44,209 bases of DNA from Akkermansia sp. (GCA_017549485.1 JAFYUT010000053.1:1-44209), one strand, 5' to 3'; numbered from the stretch's first letter, positions 1 to 8,618 are shown. Notes: generated by a model from the sequence alone, not told the origin. Program-made: numbers and translations.

Positions 1-2
1 CA

Positions 3-659
3 TTCGGTATGGAAGCCCATATAACGGACGACAGTACGTTGGGCATCGCTGTGGGCAACAGCTGGGGTAAGGTGAGCACCTTCTCTGCCTACCCCGTAGA
101 CCAAGACTCTACCCATGCCGGTATTTACGGCAACCACAGACTCAATGATACCCTCAGCCTGAGCTGGATGGCCACACACACACGTACCGAGAGCGATGTA
201 AACCTCGCCGGACTCCCCTGCTCTTGGTCTCAGGATGCGCTGCAGCTTGATACCAGGCTTACTTGGACACGATTCCTTGATGCCCGAACCACAGTCAGCG
301 CCTTCGCCGGACTTCAATACCTTGCAACTGATAGCGGGGAATGCAACGGCATCAAGACCGGCTCCCTGCAAAATCTGCGAGTCGAAGTCGGCGTAGGTGC
401 TACGCACCGATTCACGGGTAACACCGTGGGCTATGGAGAGCTGAGCTTCATCGGCGATGTGGTGCGCAACAATCCCACGGCCAACCTCGGAGGCATCCGC
501 GCTCACGGCAGCAATCCCGGCCGCGCAGGCCTGAACCTGAGCGTAGGTGCATCTCACCGAATCAATGAAGATTGGAGCGTCAATGCATCCTACAATTTCG
601 AACTGATGCAGAACTCTACTTCTCACGGTCTGAACGTAGGTGCCACCTACAACTTCTGA
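3..659 (+). CDS. Autotransporter C-terminal beta-barrel (partial, 5' end outside window)
   Basis: The frame is open from base 3 and stops at 659, so the gene begins upstream of the window; the ATG at base 9 is probably an internal methionine. The translated part alternates polar and hydrophobic residues in repeated amphipathic strands (for example SLSWMATHTRTES, VGVGATHRF, LSVGASHRI, WSVNASYNFEL) and ends in GLNVGATYNF with a terminal phenylalanine. That is the usual end of an outer-membrane beta-barrel recognised by the BAM complex. The pattern fits a type V autotransporter translocator domain, which would export an N-terminal passenger lying outside the window. Passenger and substrate cannot be inferred. 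A strong hairpin follows the stop. Barrel assignment is fairly secure, autotransporter subtype less so. Confidence 0.75.
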   Translation, partial: FGMEAHITDDSTLGIAVGNSWGKVSTFSAYPVDQDSTHAGIYGNHRLNDTLSLSWMATHTRTESDVNLAGLPCSWSQDALQLDTRLTWTRFLDARTTVSAFAGLQYLATDSGECNGIKTGSLQNLRVEVGVGATHRFTGNTVGYGELSFIGDVVRNNPTANLGGIRAHGSNPGRAGLNLSVGASHRINEDWSVNASYNFELMQNSTSHGLNVGATYNF

Positions 660-679
660 TAATCAATTACAGAACAAAC

Positions 680-712
680 CAACAGCCGCAGCGTTCTATG
701 CTGCGGCTGTTG
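680..712. terminator. Hairpin after autotransporter gene
   Basis: Perfect 13 bp inverted repeat (CAACAGCCGCAGC / GCTGCGGCTGTTG) with a 7 nt loop, 20 bases after the stop codon. Neither side has a clear T tract, so it may act as a weak or factor-assisted terminator, or as a 3' end stabiliser. Confidence 0.6.
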
Positions 713-757
713 GTGTATGTACATATAACAAAAAAAGATAGAGCCCGGAATTATTGC

Positions 758-786
758 TTGACGGATAGGGGATGTTGCTTTACAAT
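758..786 (+). promoter_or_regulatory. Promoter of the membrane protein/L,D-transpeptidase pair
   Basis: TTGACG (758-763), 17 nt spacer, TACAAT (781-786). The -10 ends 8 nt before the ATG at 795, so the transcript would start at or almost at the start codon. Confidence 0.7.
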
Positions 787-794
787 GCCGCCGC

Positions 795-1448
795 ATGAAA
801 AACGTCCTTCTCTCATTAAAAGAATTTTTTCTCTTGCTGCTCGTATGTGCTATCACATACGTATGCGCCACAACACTCGGGCAAGGTCTGACAACAGCTG
901 TTTTTTTTGAGGGGGTAAAGAATCTTCAATACGTTAGCCTTTATATCAGTCTCGGAGCTCTCTTTATCGCTATTCAACTGGTTGTTATGAGATGGAGTGG
1001 TTATGTGATGAACATTCTGCTCACGGTTACAAGCCTGTTACTTTTTGCCATGATGGCAACCCTTGCATTGGGCCCCGGCATTTCAATGACAGAATCATTA
1101 CACCATATAGCGGATAGCATAGGAATGGGGTCCCCCCTTAAGGCTAACCCGGCACTCTATTGGTTGATTCCGGTTACATGGTTCTTGACCTTGCTCGGCG
1201 CCCGTGACCAAGTGCGCACCTTCTGCATGGCTTTGGTGTGCTATGTTTTGTGGTTGGTTTGCACACCTTTGCTCAGCAATGTGGTAGAACAAAGGGGCGC
1301 CCAAGAAGAGCCGGTATTGCCGCAAATAGCAGACATCATGACCGGCGCAGAATGGATGCCGGCATGTGTTTTGGGATGTTTTTTATTGATTTTTGCCGTT
1401 TGTGTAGGATTGCTTGATGCGATTTTCCCGGAAAAGAAGGAGAAATAA
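795..1448 (+). CDS. Polytopic inner-membrane protein, unknown function
   Basis: A 217-residue hydrophobic protein with about five to six predicted membrane segments: one near residues 8-30, two between about 45 and 90, one near 110-120, one near 135-155 and one near 190-210. No catalytic motif is visible and I do not recognise the family. The start is set by the promoter, whose -10 ends 8 nt upstream of this ATG. Its stop overlaps the next gene's ATG by one base (TAATG), so it is translationally coupled to a secreted L,D-transpeptidase. That suggests a role in the envelope, but this is inference from context only. Confidence 0.75.
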   Translation: MKNVLLSLKEFFLLLLVCAITYVCATTLGQGLTTAVFFEGVKNLQYVSLYISLGALFIAIQLVVMRWSGYVMNILLTVTSLLLFAMMATLALGPGISMTESLHHIADSIGMGSPLKANPALYWLIPVTWFLTLLGARDQVRTFCMALVCYVLWLVCTPLLSNVVEQRGAQEEPVLPQIADIMTGAEWMPACVLGCFLLIFAVCVGLLDAIFPEKKEK

Positions 1449-2119
1449 TGAAGCGCATTTTACTCTCTCTCCTTTTCATCTCGCTCATGGCTCCTCAACT
1501 CACAGAAGGGCGACCGAGTGCGGATTTGCGTGTCAAGCTCGCCAAGGTAAACGCTCGTTACAGCTTGGGTGACCACTTCGGTAAGCCTGTATTCATCCGC
1601 ATTTTTAAAGAGGATTATCTTTTAGAGCTTTGGGTGCAGGAAGATGATGGAAATTGGCATATTGTTGAAACCTACGATATCGCCGGCATGAGCGGTGGCC
1701 TTGGTCCGAAAACAAGAGAAGGAGACCTGCAAGCACCTGAGGGGTTCTACAGAGTACTGCCGGGGAGCATGAACCCGAACAGCAACTATCATTTATCATT
1801 CAACGTTGGCTACCCCAATAAATACGACCGTTCACTCGGGCGCACAGGCGGGCTCATCATGGTACATGGCAGCGATGTTTCCATTGGCTGTTTCGCCATG
1901 ACCGATTCTAAGGTGGAAGAGATTTATACTCTTGTGAACGAAGCGTTTAAAGCGGGGGTTAATTCTGTACCTGTACAAGTGTATCCTTTTCACATGACCG
2001 AGAACCGCATGCAGACCGTACGCAGTAGTGAGCACTACGACTTCTGGCAGCACATTCGCCCCGGTTATCTCTACACGGAAGAGCATCATGCGCCCTACCC
2101 CGACTTGGATTCGCAATGA
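1448..2119 (+). CDS. L,D-transpeptidase family protein (YkuD fold, YafK/DpaA-like)
   Basis: 223 residues beginning with a Sec signal peptide (hydrophobic stretch about residues 3-16, then TEGRPS). The YkuD catalytic signature appears as MVHGSDVSIGCFAMTD at about residues 137-152, giving the conserved His, Ser, Gly and nucleophilic Cys. The earlier blocks KPVFIRIFKEDYLLELW and GPKTREGDLQAPEGFYRV are typical of the YafK/DpaA branch. Members of this fold form or break meso-DAP-linked peptidoglycan bonds, or release bound lipoprotein, in the periplasm. Which reaction applies cannot be read from sequence. It overlaps the upstream membrane-protein gene by one base and probably shares its promoter. 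The next promoter begins 12 bases after its stop. Confidence 0.88.
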   Translation: MKRILLSLLFISLMAPQLTEGRPSADLRVKLAKVNARYSLGDHFGKPVFIRIFKEDYLLELWVQEDDGNWHIVETYDIAGMSGGLGPKTREGDLQAPEGFYRVLPGSMNPNSNYHLSFNVGYPNKYDRSLGRTGGLIMVHGSDVSIGCFAMTDSKVEEIYTLVNEAFKAGVNSVPVQVYPFHMTENRMQTVRSSEHYDFWQHIRPGYLYTEEHHAPYPDLDSQ

Positions 2120-2131
2120 TAAAAAGAAGGC

Positions 2132-2160
2132 TTGCGCGTTGACAGAAGTTGCGGTATAAT
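2132..2160 (+). promoter_or_regulatory. pgm promoter
   Basis: TTGCGC (2132-2137), 17 nt spacer, consensus TATAAT (2155-2160), then the GC-rich stretch ACGCGCACGT and ATG at 2171. A better-looking TTGACA at 2139 is only 10 nt from the -10 and cannot pair with it. Confidence 0.65.
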
Positions 2161-2170
2161 ACGCGCACGT

Positions 2171-4117
2171 ATGATGGATAGCACTCTTCTTTCCACGCTC
2201 GAGCAAGCCGTAACAGACGGCAAGCTGCTTGCAACCTCTCTTGAGAACATTCAACTGCTGTTGGCCGGCACACAAGACCCTGTAGCCCCCGCAGCCATCT
2301 GCGAGTTGACCGCAGCCGGTGAATGGGCTGAACTGAACAACCGCTTTTACAAAACACTTGCCTTCGGTACCGGTGGTCTGCGTGGTCGCACCATCGGTAT
2401 GGTTGTTGCCCCGTCTGAACAAGGCAAAGGAGGCGTGAATGGTCGCCCTGAGTTCCCCTGTGTGGGCACCGCTTCCATGAACTACTTTAATGTTGGGCGT
2501 GCCATGCGCGGGCTGATTACCTATGTGCGCCGATTCGTTGAAGCAGAAGGCACCGGACGTAAGCCGAAAATTGTAGTAGGTCATGACACCCGCCATTTCT
2601 CCCGCGACTTTGCCGAATACTGCGCTAAAATTGCTACTGATTTAGGCTGCGACTGTGCCCTGTTTGACGGGCCCTGCTCAACACCGGAGGTATCATTTGC
2701 CATTCGCGAACTGAATGCAGACACCGGCGTAGTGCTTACCGCATCTCATAACCCTGCACATGACAACGGGTTCAAAGCATACTTTAATGATGGCGCCCAG
2801 TTGATTGCCCCCCACGACAAAGCGGTAATTGCCGAAGTGAACGCTTTGACTGGTGACACCTATGAGTCCCTCCCCGCCGAACAGCAAGGCAAACTGAGCA
2901 TTCTCGGCCCGGAGTTTGATGCCATTTATATTGAAAAACTCAAAGGAATCATTTTGCGCCCCGATGTGTTTGAAAAAGCAAGTGCCAAGGTGGTATACAC
3001 CAATCTGCACGGTACGGGTGGCCGATGCATCGTGCCCATTCTCAAGCAAATCGGTTGCAATGTCAGCACCGTAGCCGAGCAAGACGTACTTGATGGCAGA
3101 TTCCCGACCGTAGCCAGCCCCAACCCGGAGAACGCCCCTGCTCTTGATATGGCCATTGCCCAGGCCGATGCCGAAAATGCGGACTTGGTCATTGCAACCG
3201 ACCCCGACAGCGACCGTATGGGTATTGCCGTGCGAGACACAGCCACGGGCAAGATGCAGTTGCTCACAGGCAACCAGACAGGCTGCCTCATGGCTTGGTA
3301 CCGTTGTATGAGCGCAATGGAGCTCGGCATCATTACCCCCGAGAACATTGAGCACGCCGTCATGGTGAAGACGTTCGTGACCAGCCCGCTGCAAGACGCC
3401 ATTGCTGAGTCTTTCGGCATTGCTACCGTCAATGTGCTCACCGGTTTCAAGTACATTGCAGCCAAGCTGGGTAAGTATGAACAAGCCATCCCCGCTGCAG
3501 AGCGTGAGGGCTACCGCAATATGACCGAGGCCCAAACCCGCGACCTGCGTCTCAAGTACAGCAAGTATTTCATCTTCGGTGGTGAAGAAAGCTACGGCTA
3601 CCTGGCTCAAGACTTTGTGCGTGATAAAGATGCCAATGCCGCAGCCCTTTGCTTGGCAGAAATGAATGCCTATCTCGCATCCAAGGGAATTGGCCTGCTG
3701 GAGTGTCTCAACAATATCTATACCGAGCTTGGTTATTACATGGAGCTGGGTAAGAGCCTTGTCATGGAAGGTGCTGACGGTGCAGCCAAGATTGCGGCCC
3801 TCACCCAAAGCTACATGCAGAACCCGCCCACAGAGATGGACGGAGCCGCAGTAATAGGGGTGCGTGATTTCTCCACCGGAACTTTGATTGATGCCGAGGG
3901 GAATTCCATCCCCGCAGAAAAAATGCTTTTCATCGACTTGGCAGATGGCCGCAGCTTCGCCGTGCGCCCCAGTGGCACCGAGCCCAAGATTAAGTACTAC
4001 CTCTTCGCACACGGAGAAAAGGGAGCAGAGCTCACCGCAGCCAAGGCTAGTGTAGAAACCGGCATTGCAGCTCTGTGGGCAGCCGTAGAGGCAGACGCCC
4101 GCGCACGCATGGCTTAA
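2171..4117 (+). CDS. pgm: Phosphoglucomutase/phosphomannomutase (alpha-D-phosphohexomutase)
   Basis: 648 residues. It interconverts glucose 1-phosphate and glucose 6-phosphate (possibly mannose phosphates) in the cytosol. All four hallmark loops are present: phosphoserine loop TASHNPAHDNG at about residues 190-200, Mg-binding DPDSDRMG at about 343, sugar-binding GGEESYG at about 470 and phosphate-binding RPSGTEPK at about 598. The length and the GGEES loop fit the PgcA/PGM2 type. A longer reading from TTG at 2132 would run through the promoter, so I place the start at ATG 2171 (a second ATG follows directly). With pgi elsewhere in the window it links sugar phosphates to nucleotide-sugar supply. 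A clear terminator follows. Confidence 0.93.
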   Translation: MMDSTLLSTLEQAVTDGKLLATSLENIQLLLAGTQDPVAPAAICELTAAGEWAELNNRFYKTLAFGTGGLRGRTIGMVVAPSEQGKGGVNGRPEFPCVGTASMNYFNVGRAMRGLITYVRRFVEAEGTGRKPKIVVGHDTRHFSRDFAEYCAKIATDLGCDCALFDGPCSTPEVSFAIRELNADTGVVLTASHNPAHDNGFKAYFNDGAQLIAPHDKAVIAEVNALTGDTYESLPAEQQGKLSILGPEFDAIYIEKLKGIILRPDVFEKASAKVVYTNLHGTGGRCIVPILKQIGCNVSTVAEQDVLDGRFPTVASPNPENAPALDMAIAQADAENADLVIATDPDSDRMGIAVRDTATGKMQLLTGNQTGCLMAWYRCMSAMELGIITPENIEHAVMVKTFVTSPLQDAIAESFGIATVNVLTGFKYIAAKLGKYEQAIPAAEREGYRNMTEAQTRDLRLKYSKYFIFGGEESYGYLAQDFVRDKDANAAALCLAEMNAYLASKGIGLLECLNNIYTELGYYMELGKSLVMEGADGAAKIAALTQSYMQNPPTEMDGAAVIGVRDFSTGTLIDAEGNSIPAEKMLFIDLADGRSFAVRPSGTEPKIKYYLFAHGEKGAELTAAKASVETGIAALWAAVEADARARMA

Positions 4118-4145
4118 GTTACACGCATTACTTTTCTATTTTCAA

Positions 4146-4174
4146 AGCCCGCAGCATCTGGCTGCGGGCTTTTT
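4146..4174 (+). terminator. Rho-independent terminator of pgm
   Basis: AGCCCGCAGC / GCTGCGGGCT stem (10 bp, 5 nt loop), with flanking A and T bases, followed by TTTTT. Confidence 0.85.
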
Positions 4175-4176
4175 GA

Positions 4177-4205
4177 TTGACACTAACGGAGCTTGCTAAT
4201 AGAAT
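4177..4205 (+). promoter_or_regulatory. Promoter of the ankyrin/lipoprotein pair
   Basis: Consensus TTGACA (4177-4182), 17 nt spacer, TAGAAT (4200-4205), just after the pgm terminator. The predicted start near 4212 leaves a leader of about 15 nt that holds an ATG-TAA start-stop pair at 4217-4222. Confidence 0.75.
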
Positions 4206-4226
4206 GAAAGTGCATCATGTAAAGCC

Positions 4227-5429
4227 ATGGAGATTTCCTCATACATTTGGATAGCGGTTGGCGTTCTCGTTTTTATCGGTGTACGCGAATGGGTAGACCG
4301 TATTATAATAAAACGTGCACACGAGTTTGTTGAAGAAGATTCTGAGAATGATTGTGACGATGAGCCCACAGGATACTGTGCAGAGTTTTTCAATAATGCT
4401 GAGCTGAGTGGTGAAGATGTGCGACGCATGGTAAACGAGGGCCTAGACCCCACGATTTGCAGCACACACGGTTATACACCGCTCTTCTATGAACATAAGC
4501 CCGACGCTATAGAAGCACTCTATGAAGCAGGCGTTGACCCGCATGCCGTTGATAAAAATGGGTGGAACATGATACACCACATGGCCGCAGAAGATTGCGG
4601 GGCCGAACCGCTCTATGCACGGGCCACTGTTGAGCTGGCACAACGCTGCGGGCTGGACATCAACGCCCGCACTAACGACAATGAGCAACTCACACCTCTG
4701 GCCATGGCTCTTAACGAAGACGAAGGCAGTGCCGACATTGCCCGATTGTTGCTGGAGTTCGGCGCAGACCCCAACAAAACGTCCTTTTTTGAGGAAGAAG
4801 ATGATGACGGCAATGAGCAATTGGTTGAATATAGTCCGTTGCAGCGTTGTAGACGCTATACGGACCTCATGCTCGTTGCTGCAGGGGCTGATACCTCTCA
4901 GACTGATACTGAATGGAGTCCCCTTCAACTGGCAACGGCAAGAGGTCAAGCTCTCTCTGTAAATGAATGCCTTGAGGCCGGTGCAGATGCAGATGACGGA
5001 GGAGACATCGGGTATACCCCCATTGAGATTGCCGCTTTCTTTAACCATGTAGACATTTTAAAAAGCCTCGTTGCTAAAGCGAGCGGATTCAACAAAGATG
5101 AAGCCTTGTACATGGCTGTATGGTATGGCAGCGCAGACGCTTTAAACTACCTGATAGAGTTAGGGGCCGACATTGAGCACCGCACCTATGGACTTACCCC
5201 CTTAATGGCAATCTGTGAAAGACAAGCAGAAAGCCCCTGCAATGCCGAGGGGTACTTCAAATCCGCAGAAATATTACTGAAAGCCGGGGCAAATCCCAAT
5301 GCTACGCATATCTCGACAGCCGGGAAACACACATGGATTACAACTCCCCTCAACTGTACCCTGCAAGGTAGCACCATGCGTAAGATTCTCATCGCCGGAG
5401 GTGCAACAAATGAAGGCGGCAAACAATAA
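4227..5429 (+). CDS. Membrane-anchored ankyrin-repeat protein
   Basis: 400 residues. A single N-terminal membrane segment (about residues 4-20) is followed by a long domain with ankyrin-type repeats, recognised by GYTPLFYEHKP, LLLEFGADPN, WSPLQLATARG, CLEAGADADD, GYTPIEIAAFFNH, LIELGADIEHR, LTPLMAICE and ILLKAGANPNA. The repeats are irregular, with acidic inserts (EEEDDDGNEQ near residue 193). Ankyrin stacks bind other proteins; the partner is unknown. The short positive stretch after the membrane segment (REWVDRIIIKR) suggests the repeats may face the cytosol, but topology is not certain. The lipoprotein gene starts 13 bases downstream, so the two are likely co-transcribed. Confidence 0.85.
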   Translation: MEISSYIWIAVGVLVFIGVREWVDRIIIKRAHEFVEEDSENDCDDEPTGYCAEFFNNAELSGEDVRRMVNEGLDPTICSTHGYTPLFYEHKPDAIEALYEAGVDPHAVDKNGWNMIHHMAAEDCGAEPLYARATVELAQRCGLDINARTNDNEQLTPLAMALNEDEGSADIARLLLEFGADPNKTSFFEEEDDDGNEQLVEYSPLQRCRRYTDLMLVAAGADTSQTDTEWSPLQLATARGQALSVNECLEAGADADDGGDIGYTPIEIAAFFNHVDILKSLVAKASGFNKDEALYMAVWYGSADALNYLIELGADIEHRTYGLTPLMAICERQAESPCNAEGYFKSAEILLKAGANPNATHISTAGKHTWITTPLNCTLQGSTMRKILIAGGATNEGGKQ

Positions 5430-5442
5430 CCCCACATTCATC

Positions 5443-6117
5443 ATGAAACCATTTTTTCTCCTCTCCGGCATAGTCATGATGTTCACGAGCTGCATTACGC
5501 ACGTTTGCGACACCTTTTTCGACAAAGCTGAATATGAGGCGTACGGCGACACCTCAACTATATGTCCGAATCAAAACATGTATGTGCTCTCAAATGGTAA
5601 AGATTACTTCATTGAGCTACAACGCATGAGAAAAGATAATCGACCGGACACCTCAGATTACGGTTCATACAGAGGGCTTGCTTTTTACAGTATCAGAGAT
5701 GAGAAAATCGACGGCGAAGCGGATCTTTATCGTCTACCGAAACAACATGCGCTCTACATTATCGGCAAAAGTAATCATCCCGATAGTGCCGGAAAACTTA
5801 CTTACGTAGAAAATGCCGATGAGGTCAAAGCTGGATGCACACAACGTTTCCCGGTAAAACGAGCTCCGGAATACTGGTGTTTCAACAAGGGATTAAGGAC
5901 CGTCACATCACCCCATGCAGGAATCTACAACACCCTAGGGTATACCACGGCAGTGGTTGTGGATGTGCCGTTAAGTTGCATTGGCACTGCCTCAGCTGTT
6001 GCGTTTAATGCCATAGTGTGGCCCGTCTATTTTATCATTTACCCGAATGATGCCATACACGATTTTTCCTCAGATTTCGGCAGAAAAGCATGGCAGGACT
6101 TTATAAATTTGAGATAA
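5443..6117 (+). CDS. Putative lipoprotein, unknown function
   Basis: 224 residues starting MKPFFLLSGIVMMFTSC: a signal-peptidase II leader with lipobox Cys at about residue 17. The mature part carries a motif like YVLSNGKDYFIELQRM and ends with a hydrophobic stretch containing VAFNAIVWPVYFIIYPND (about residues 183-205). The start at ATG 5443 gives a clean lipoprotein signal; the frame is open further upstream inside the ankyrin gene but that reading lacks one. It resembles the lipoprotein at 25573-26301 in its leader, the central Gly-Lys-aromatic motif and the hydrophobic WP-containing end. The two may be paralogues. Function unknown; likely in an operon with the ankyrin gene. Confidence 0.75.
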   Translation: MKPFFLLSGIVMMFTSCITHVCDTFFDKAEYEAYGDTSTICPNQNMYVLSNGKDYFIELQRMRKDNRPDTSDYGSYRGLAFYSIRDEKIDGEADLYRLPKQHALYIIGKSNHPDSAGKLTYVENADEVKAGCTQRFPVKRAPEYWCFNKGLRTVTSPHAGIYNTLGYTTAVVVDVPLSCIGTASAVAFNAIVWPVYFIIYPNDAIHDFSSDFGRKAWQDFINLR

Positions 6118-6146
6118 AGTTATAAGCCGACTGTTAATTAATTAGA

Positions 6147-6173
6147 TTGCAAACAGCGAAAGTTGGATATACA
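6147..6173 (+). promoter_or_regulatory. Possible promoter of the MFS gene (weak)
   Basis: TTGCAA (6147-6152), a short 15 nt spacer, TATACA (6168-6173), ending 10 nt before ATG 6184. The spacing is suboptimal. Confidence 0.35.
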
Positions 6174-6183
6174 AGGCAAGGGT

Positions 6184-7377
6184 ATGTGTACCGTGCCTGA
6201 ATCCCATTATCGCATTCACTTTGTTATTATATTCTTACTGGTTAGTTTCAATCTGCGCATGAGTTTTTCCGCGGCGGATCCGTTGCTGGTGTTTCTGATG
6301 CGGGATTTGGGGCTGAGCATCAGCAGCAGCGGCCTATTCGGCCTACTGCCCATTATGTCGCTGGGAGTCGCAGCACCGTTGGGAGCCATATTGACCAGAC
6401 ACATACGCCCCAGACATTTAATCATTTATGCGCTCCTGTTTTCATGCTTGGGTGTGATATGGCGCAGTTACGGCGGCATTACAGGGCTATTCGGAGGCAC
6501 GGTTGCAATCGGGCTCGGCTTAGGTGTAGCAGGCTCTGTTATATTAGGCATTGGTAAACAAGTGCTGCCGGACAAGCAAAGTGAGCTGATGGGCGCTTAT
6601 ACAGCATGCGTCAGCTTGGGCACGGCAGTCGGCGCGGGGGCCTCTGCCCCCATGGCGTTGTTGCTCGGTGGGTGGCAACATGGTTTGTTGTTTTGGGGAA
6701 TCCCCTTACTTGTATCGGCAGCATTATGGTCTGAATTGGTGCTGAGAGTGCGGGTAAGCCATGTGAAACAAAGCACGCTGCAAACACCCATGCTCCCCTT
6801 GTTGAAACAGCATAAAGCACGTATGGTAACCTTGTTTTATCTATTTCGTGTAGCCGGTGCTTGGCTATTGATTGTGTGGTTATCAACGCTGTTAAGGAAC
6901 CGCGGCATGCCTTTGGTAGAAGCGGGGCTTGTGCTTTCCGTAGCAACGGCATTTCAAATTCCGGCCTCGTTACTGTCCGGCATCTTCGGGAGATGGCTCG
7001 GTGGCATGGATAAATTAATGATATCCGGTGTTGTGATTTCGGTTATAGCGTGTTGGGGATTATTGATTGCTCCGCTGAAAATATGGTTACTATTTGCCAT
7101 TCTGTTAGGAACAGGCTTGGGAAGCATTTTTGCCGTGGGCATGACCTTAATCGTAGAAAGCGAATCAGATGAAGCCGGCACGGTAGCCTTATCCGGCATA
7201 GCGCAGGGAATAGGTTTTACTTGCGGTGGGTTATTGGCTTGGGTGGGTGGGCAATGCATGCAGTGGGCTCACCGAGATTTATGGATGGGCTGCATCTATA
7301 CGTTGATGGCCGTTTCCGGCTTAATATGTGGTCTGCAAGCACTGAGAAAACCGGCGGCACACGAGAAGAATGCTTGA
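6184..7377 (+). CDS. MFS transporter, CynX/NimT-like
   Basis: 397 residues with about 12 hydrophobic segments over the whole length, typical of the major facilitator superfamily. The N-terminal pattern (FNLRMSFSAADPLLVFLMRDLGLS, quoted in parts: FNLRMSFSAADP and LMRDLGLS) and the loop RHIRPRHLI match the CynX/NimT group, whose known members move cyanate or 2-nitroimidazole or are uncharacterised. The substrate here cannot be deduced. I start it at ATG 6184; the seven codons upstream begin with TTG and overlap the candidate promoter. Its stop codon lies inside the -35 hexamer of the lpxK promoter, so the next gene has its own transcription start. Confidence 0.85.
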   Translation: MCTVPESHYRIHFVIIFLLVSFNLRMSFSAADPLLVFLMRDLGLSISSSGLFGLLPIMSLGVAAPLGAILTRHIRPRHLIIYALLFSCLGVIWRSYGGITGLFGGTVAIGLGLGVAGSVILGIGKQVLPDKQSELMGAYTACVSLGTAVGAGASAPMALLLGGWQHGLLFWGIPLLVSAALWSELVLRVRVSHVKQSTLQTPMLPLLKQHKARMVTLFYLFRVAGAWLLIVWLSTLLRNRGMPLVEAGLVLSVATAFQIPASLLSGIFGRWLGGMDKLMISGVVISVIACWGLLIAPLKIWLLFAILLGTGLGSIFAVGMTLIVESESDEAGTVALSGIAQGIGFTCGGLLAWVGGQCMQWAHRDLWMGCIYTLMAVSGLICGLQALRKPAAHEKNA

Positions 7378-7402
7378 CATAACACAGACAGATTGGTAGA
7401 AT
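7374..7402 (+). promoter_or_regulatory. lpxK promoter (leaderless geometry)
   Basis: TTGACA (7374-7379), 17 nt spacer, TAGAAT (7397-7402), then 7 nt to ATG 7410. The TGA stop of the MFS gene is part of the -35 hexamer. The predicted +1 falls on the start codon. Confidence 0.78.
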
Positions 7403-7409
7403 GTAGGGC

Positions 7410-8606
7410 ATGAAATCGCGCATGGATGAGTTTGCAGAATGGGGCACTGAGGTGGTGTTCGGTCGTGCACACGGATTTCGTGCGTGGATGATGCGTTGCC
7501 TGCTGCGCTTTGCCTCTTTCTTTTTCTATTTATTGGTCAAAACGCGACTGTTTTTGTTCACAAGACGCATTAAAACGGTCAGATATTTGGGCACATTTGT
7601 CATCAGTGTGGGTAACATTACAGCCGGCGGTACCGGTAAGACTCCCGTAGTAGAGTTTCTTTCTCGAGCCTTATCTGCGCGTGGCCGCAAATGTGCCATT
7701 TTGACGCGCGGTTACAAGAGTGAGCCCTTGGATGAACCTCAGCATTGGTTAGACGCAGAAGGTAAAGAAGTTAAACATCTTCCAAAAATTGCCAGTGACG
7801 GCGTTACCCGATACCTCAGCCCGCTTTATGCCGGAGACGAGCCATTCATGCTGGCACGTAACTTAGACGGCGTAGCCGTGCTTGTGGATAAAGACCGAGT
7901 AAAATCCGGCATTTTCGCCATCGAACAGTTGGGGAGCAACACCTTGATTCTGGATGATGGCATGCAATATCTCAAGCTCAAACATGAAATTGACATTGTG
8001 CTGGTGGATTGCGGATTCCCCTTCGGTACCGGTTCTCTCTTGCCTCGCGGCACCATGCGAGAACCGCGCACCAGTTTGGCACGAGCCAGCTATATTATCC
8101 TTACCAAGAGCGGAGGCAAGCCGCAAGACGAGCTTATTGCGACCATTCGCAAATACAATAAGGTAGCAGATATTATTGTCACCAACCACGCCCCTGCCCA
8201 CTTGGAAAACATCTTCACCGGCGAGCGTAAACCGCTCAGTTTCCTGAAAGACAAGTACGTTGCCTGTATGAGCGGCATTGCTCGCCCCGAAAGCTTTGAG
8301 GGCCTGGTGGAGGGCTTGGGGGCTCATGTTGAAATTCGCCGCCGCTATCCGGACCACTACTGGTTTGATCAAAAAGACCTTGAAACATTTGTAGAGCGCT
8401 GTGCTGACCGCGCTATGGATTTGATTGTGACAACGGAAAAAGACGCAGTGCGATTCCTCAAGCCCGGCGAGATGGAAGTGCCTATTTACTTCTTACGCAT
8501 TCAGATTGACATTGAGCAAGGTCAAGAATATTGGGACCGCATGATTGACCGCATATGTGAACTGGGTGAGCCCCAACCGGCTCCCCAATGGAGCGATGCG
8601 CTGTAA
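7410..8606 (+). CDS. lpxK: Tetraacyldisaccharide 4'-kinase (lipid A biosynthesis)
   Basis: 398 residues. LpxK phosphorylates the 4' position of the lipid A disaccharide precursor at the inner face of the cytoplasmic membrane. The diagnostic P-loop GNITAGGTGKTPVVEFLS lies at about residues 67-84, preceded by an amphipathic, hydrophobic N-terminal region (about residues 25-50) that anchors the enzyme. LILDDGMQYLKLKHEIDIVL and GSLLPRGTMREP are further family blocks, and TTEKDAVRF appears near the end. It is longer than the roughly 330-residue enterobacterial form, mostly through an N-terminal extension. Its presence shows that the organism makes lipid A. It has its own promoter and converges on the ABC-F gene (12 bases between stops). 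Confidence 0.95.
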   Translation: MKSRMDEFAEWGTEVVFGRAHGFRAWMMRCLLRFASFFFYLLVKTRLFLFTRRIKTVRYLGTFVISVGNITAGGTGKTPVVEFLSRALSARGRKCAILTRGYKSEPLDEPQHWLDAEGKEVKHLPKIASDGVTRYLSPLYAGDEPFMLARNLDGVAVLVDKDRVKSGIFAIEQLGSNTLILDDGMQYLKLKHEIDIVLVDCGFPFGTGSLLPRGTMREPRTSLARASYIILTKSGGKPQDELIATIRKYNKVADIIVTNHAPAHLENIFTGERKPLSFLKDKYVACMSGIARPESFEGLVEGLGAHVEIRRRYPDHYWFDQKDLETFVERCADRAMDLIVTTEKDAVRFLKPGEMEVPIYFLRIQIDIEQGQEYWDRMIDRICELGEPQPAPQWSDAL

Positions 8607-8618
8607 TTCAAATCCGGC

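Noticed and set aside
2139..2160. TTGACA at 2139 as -35 for pgm
   Set aside because: Only 10 nt from the TATAAT; the TTGCGC at 2132 has the proper 17 nt spacing.
1832..2596. Minus-strand open frame spanning the L,D-transpeptidase end and pgm start
   Set aside because: It crosses two solid genes and a promoter. Its translation has no protein-like features.
2693..4012. Long open frame (about 439 codons) on the minus strand inside pgm
   Set aside because: It lies fully opposite a well-supported pgm and has no recognisable motif. It is a composition shadow.
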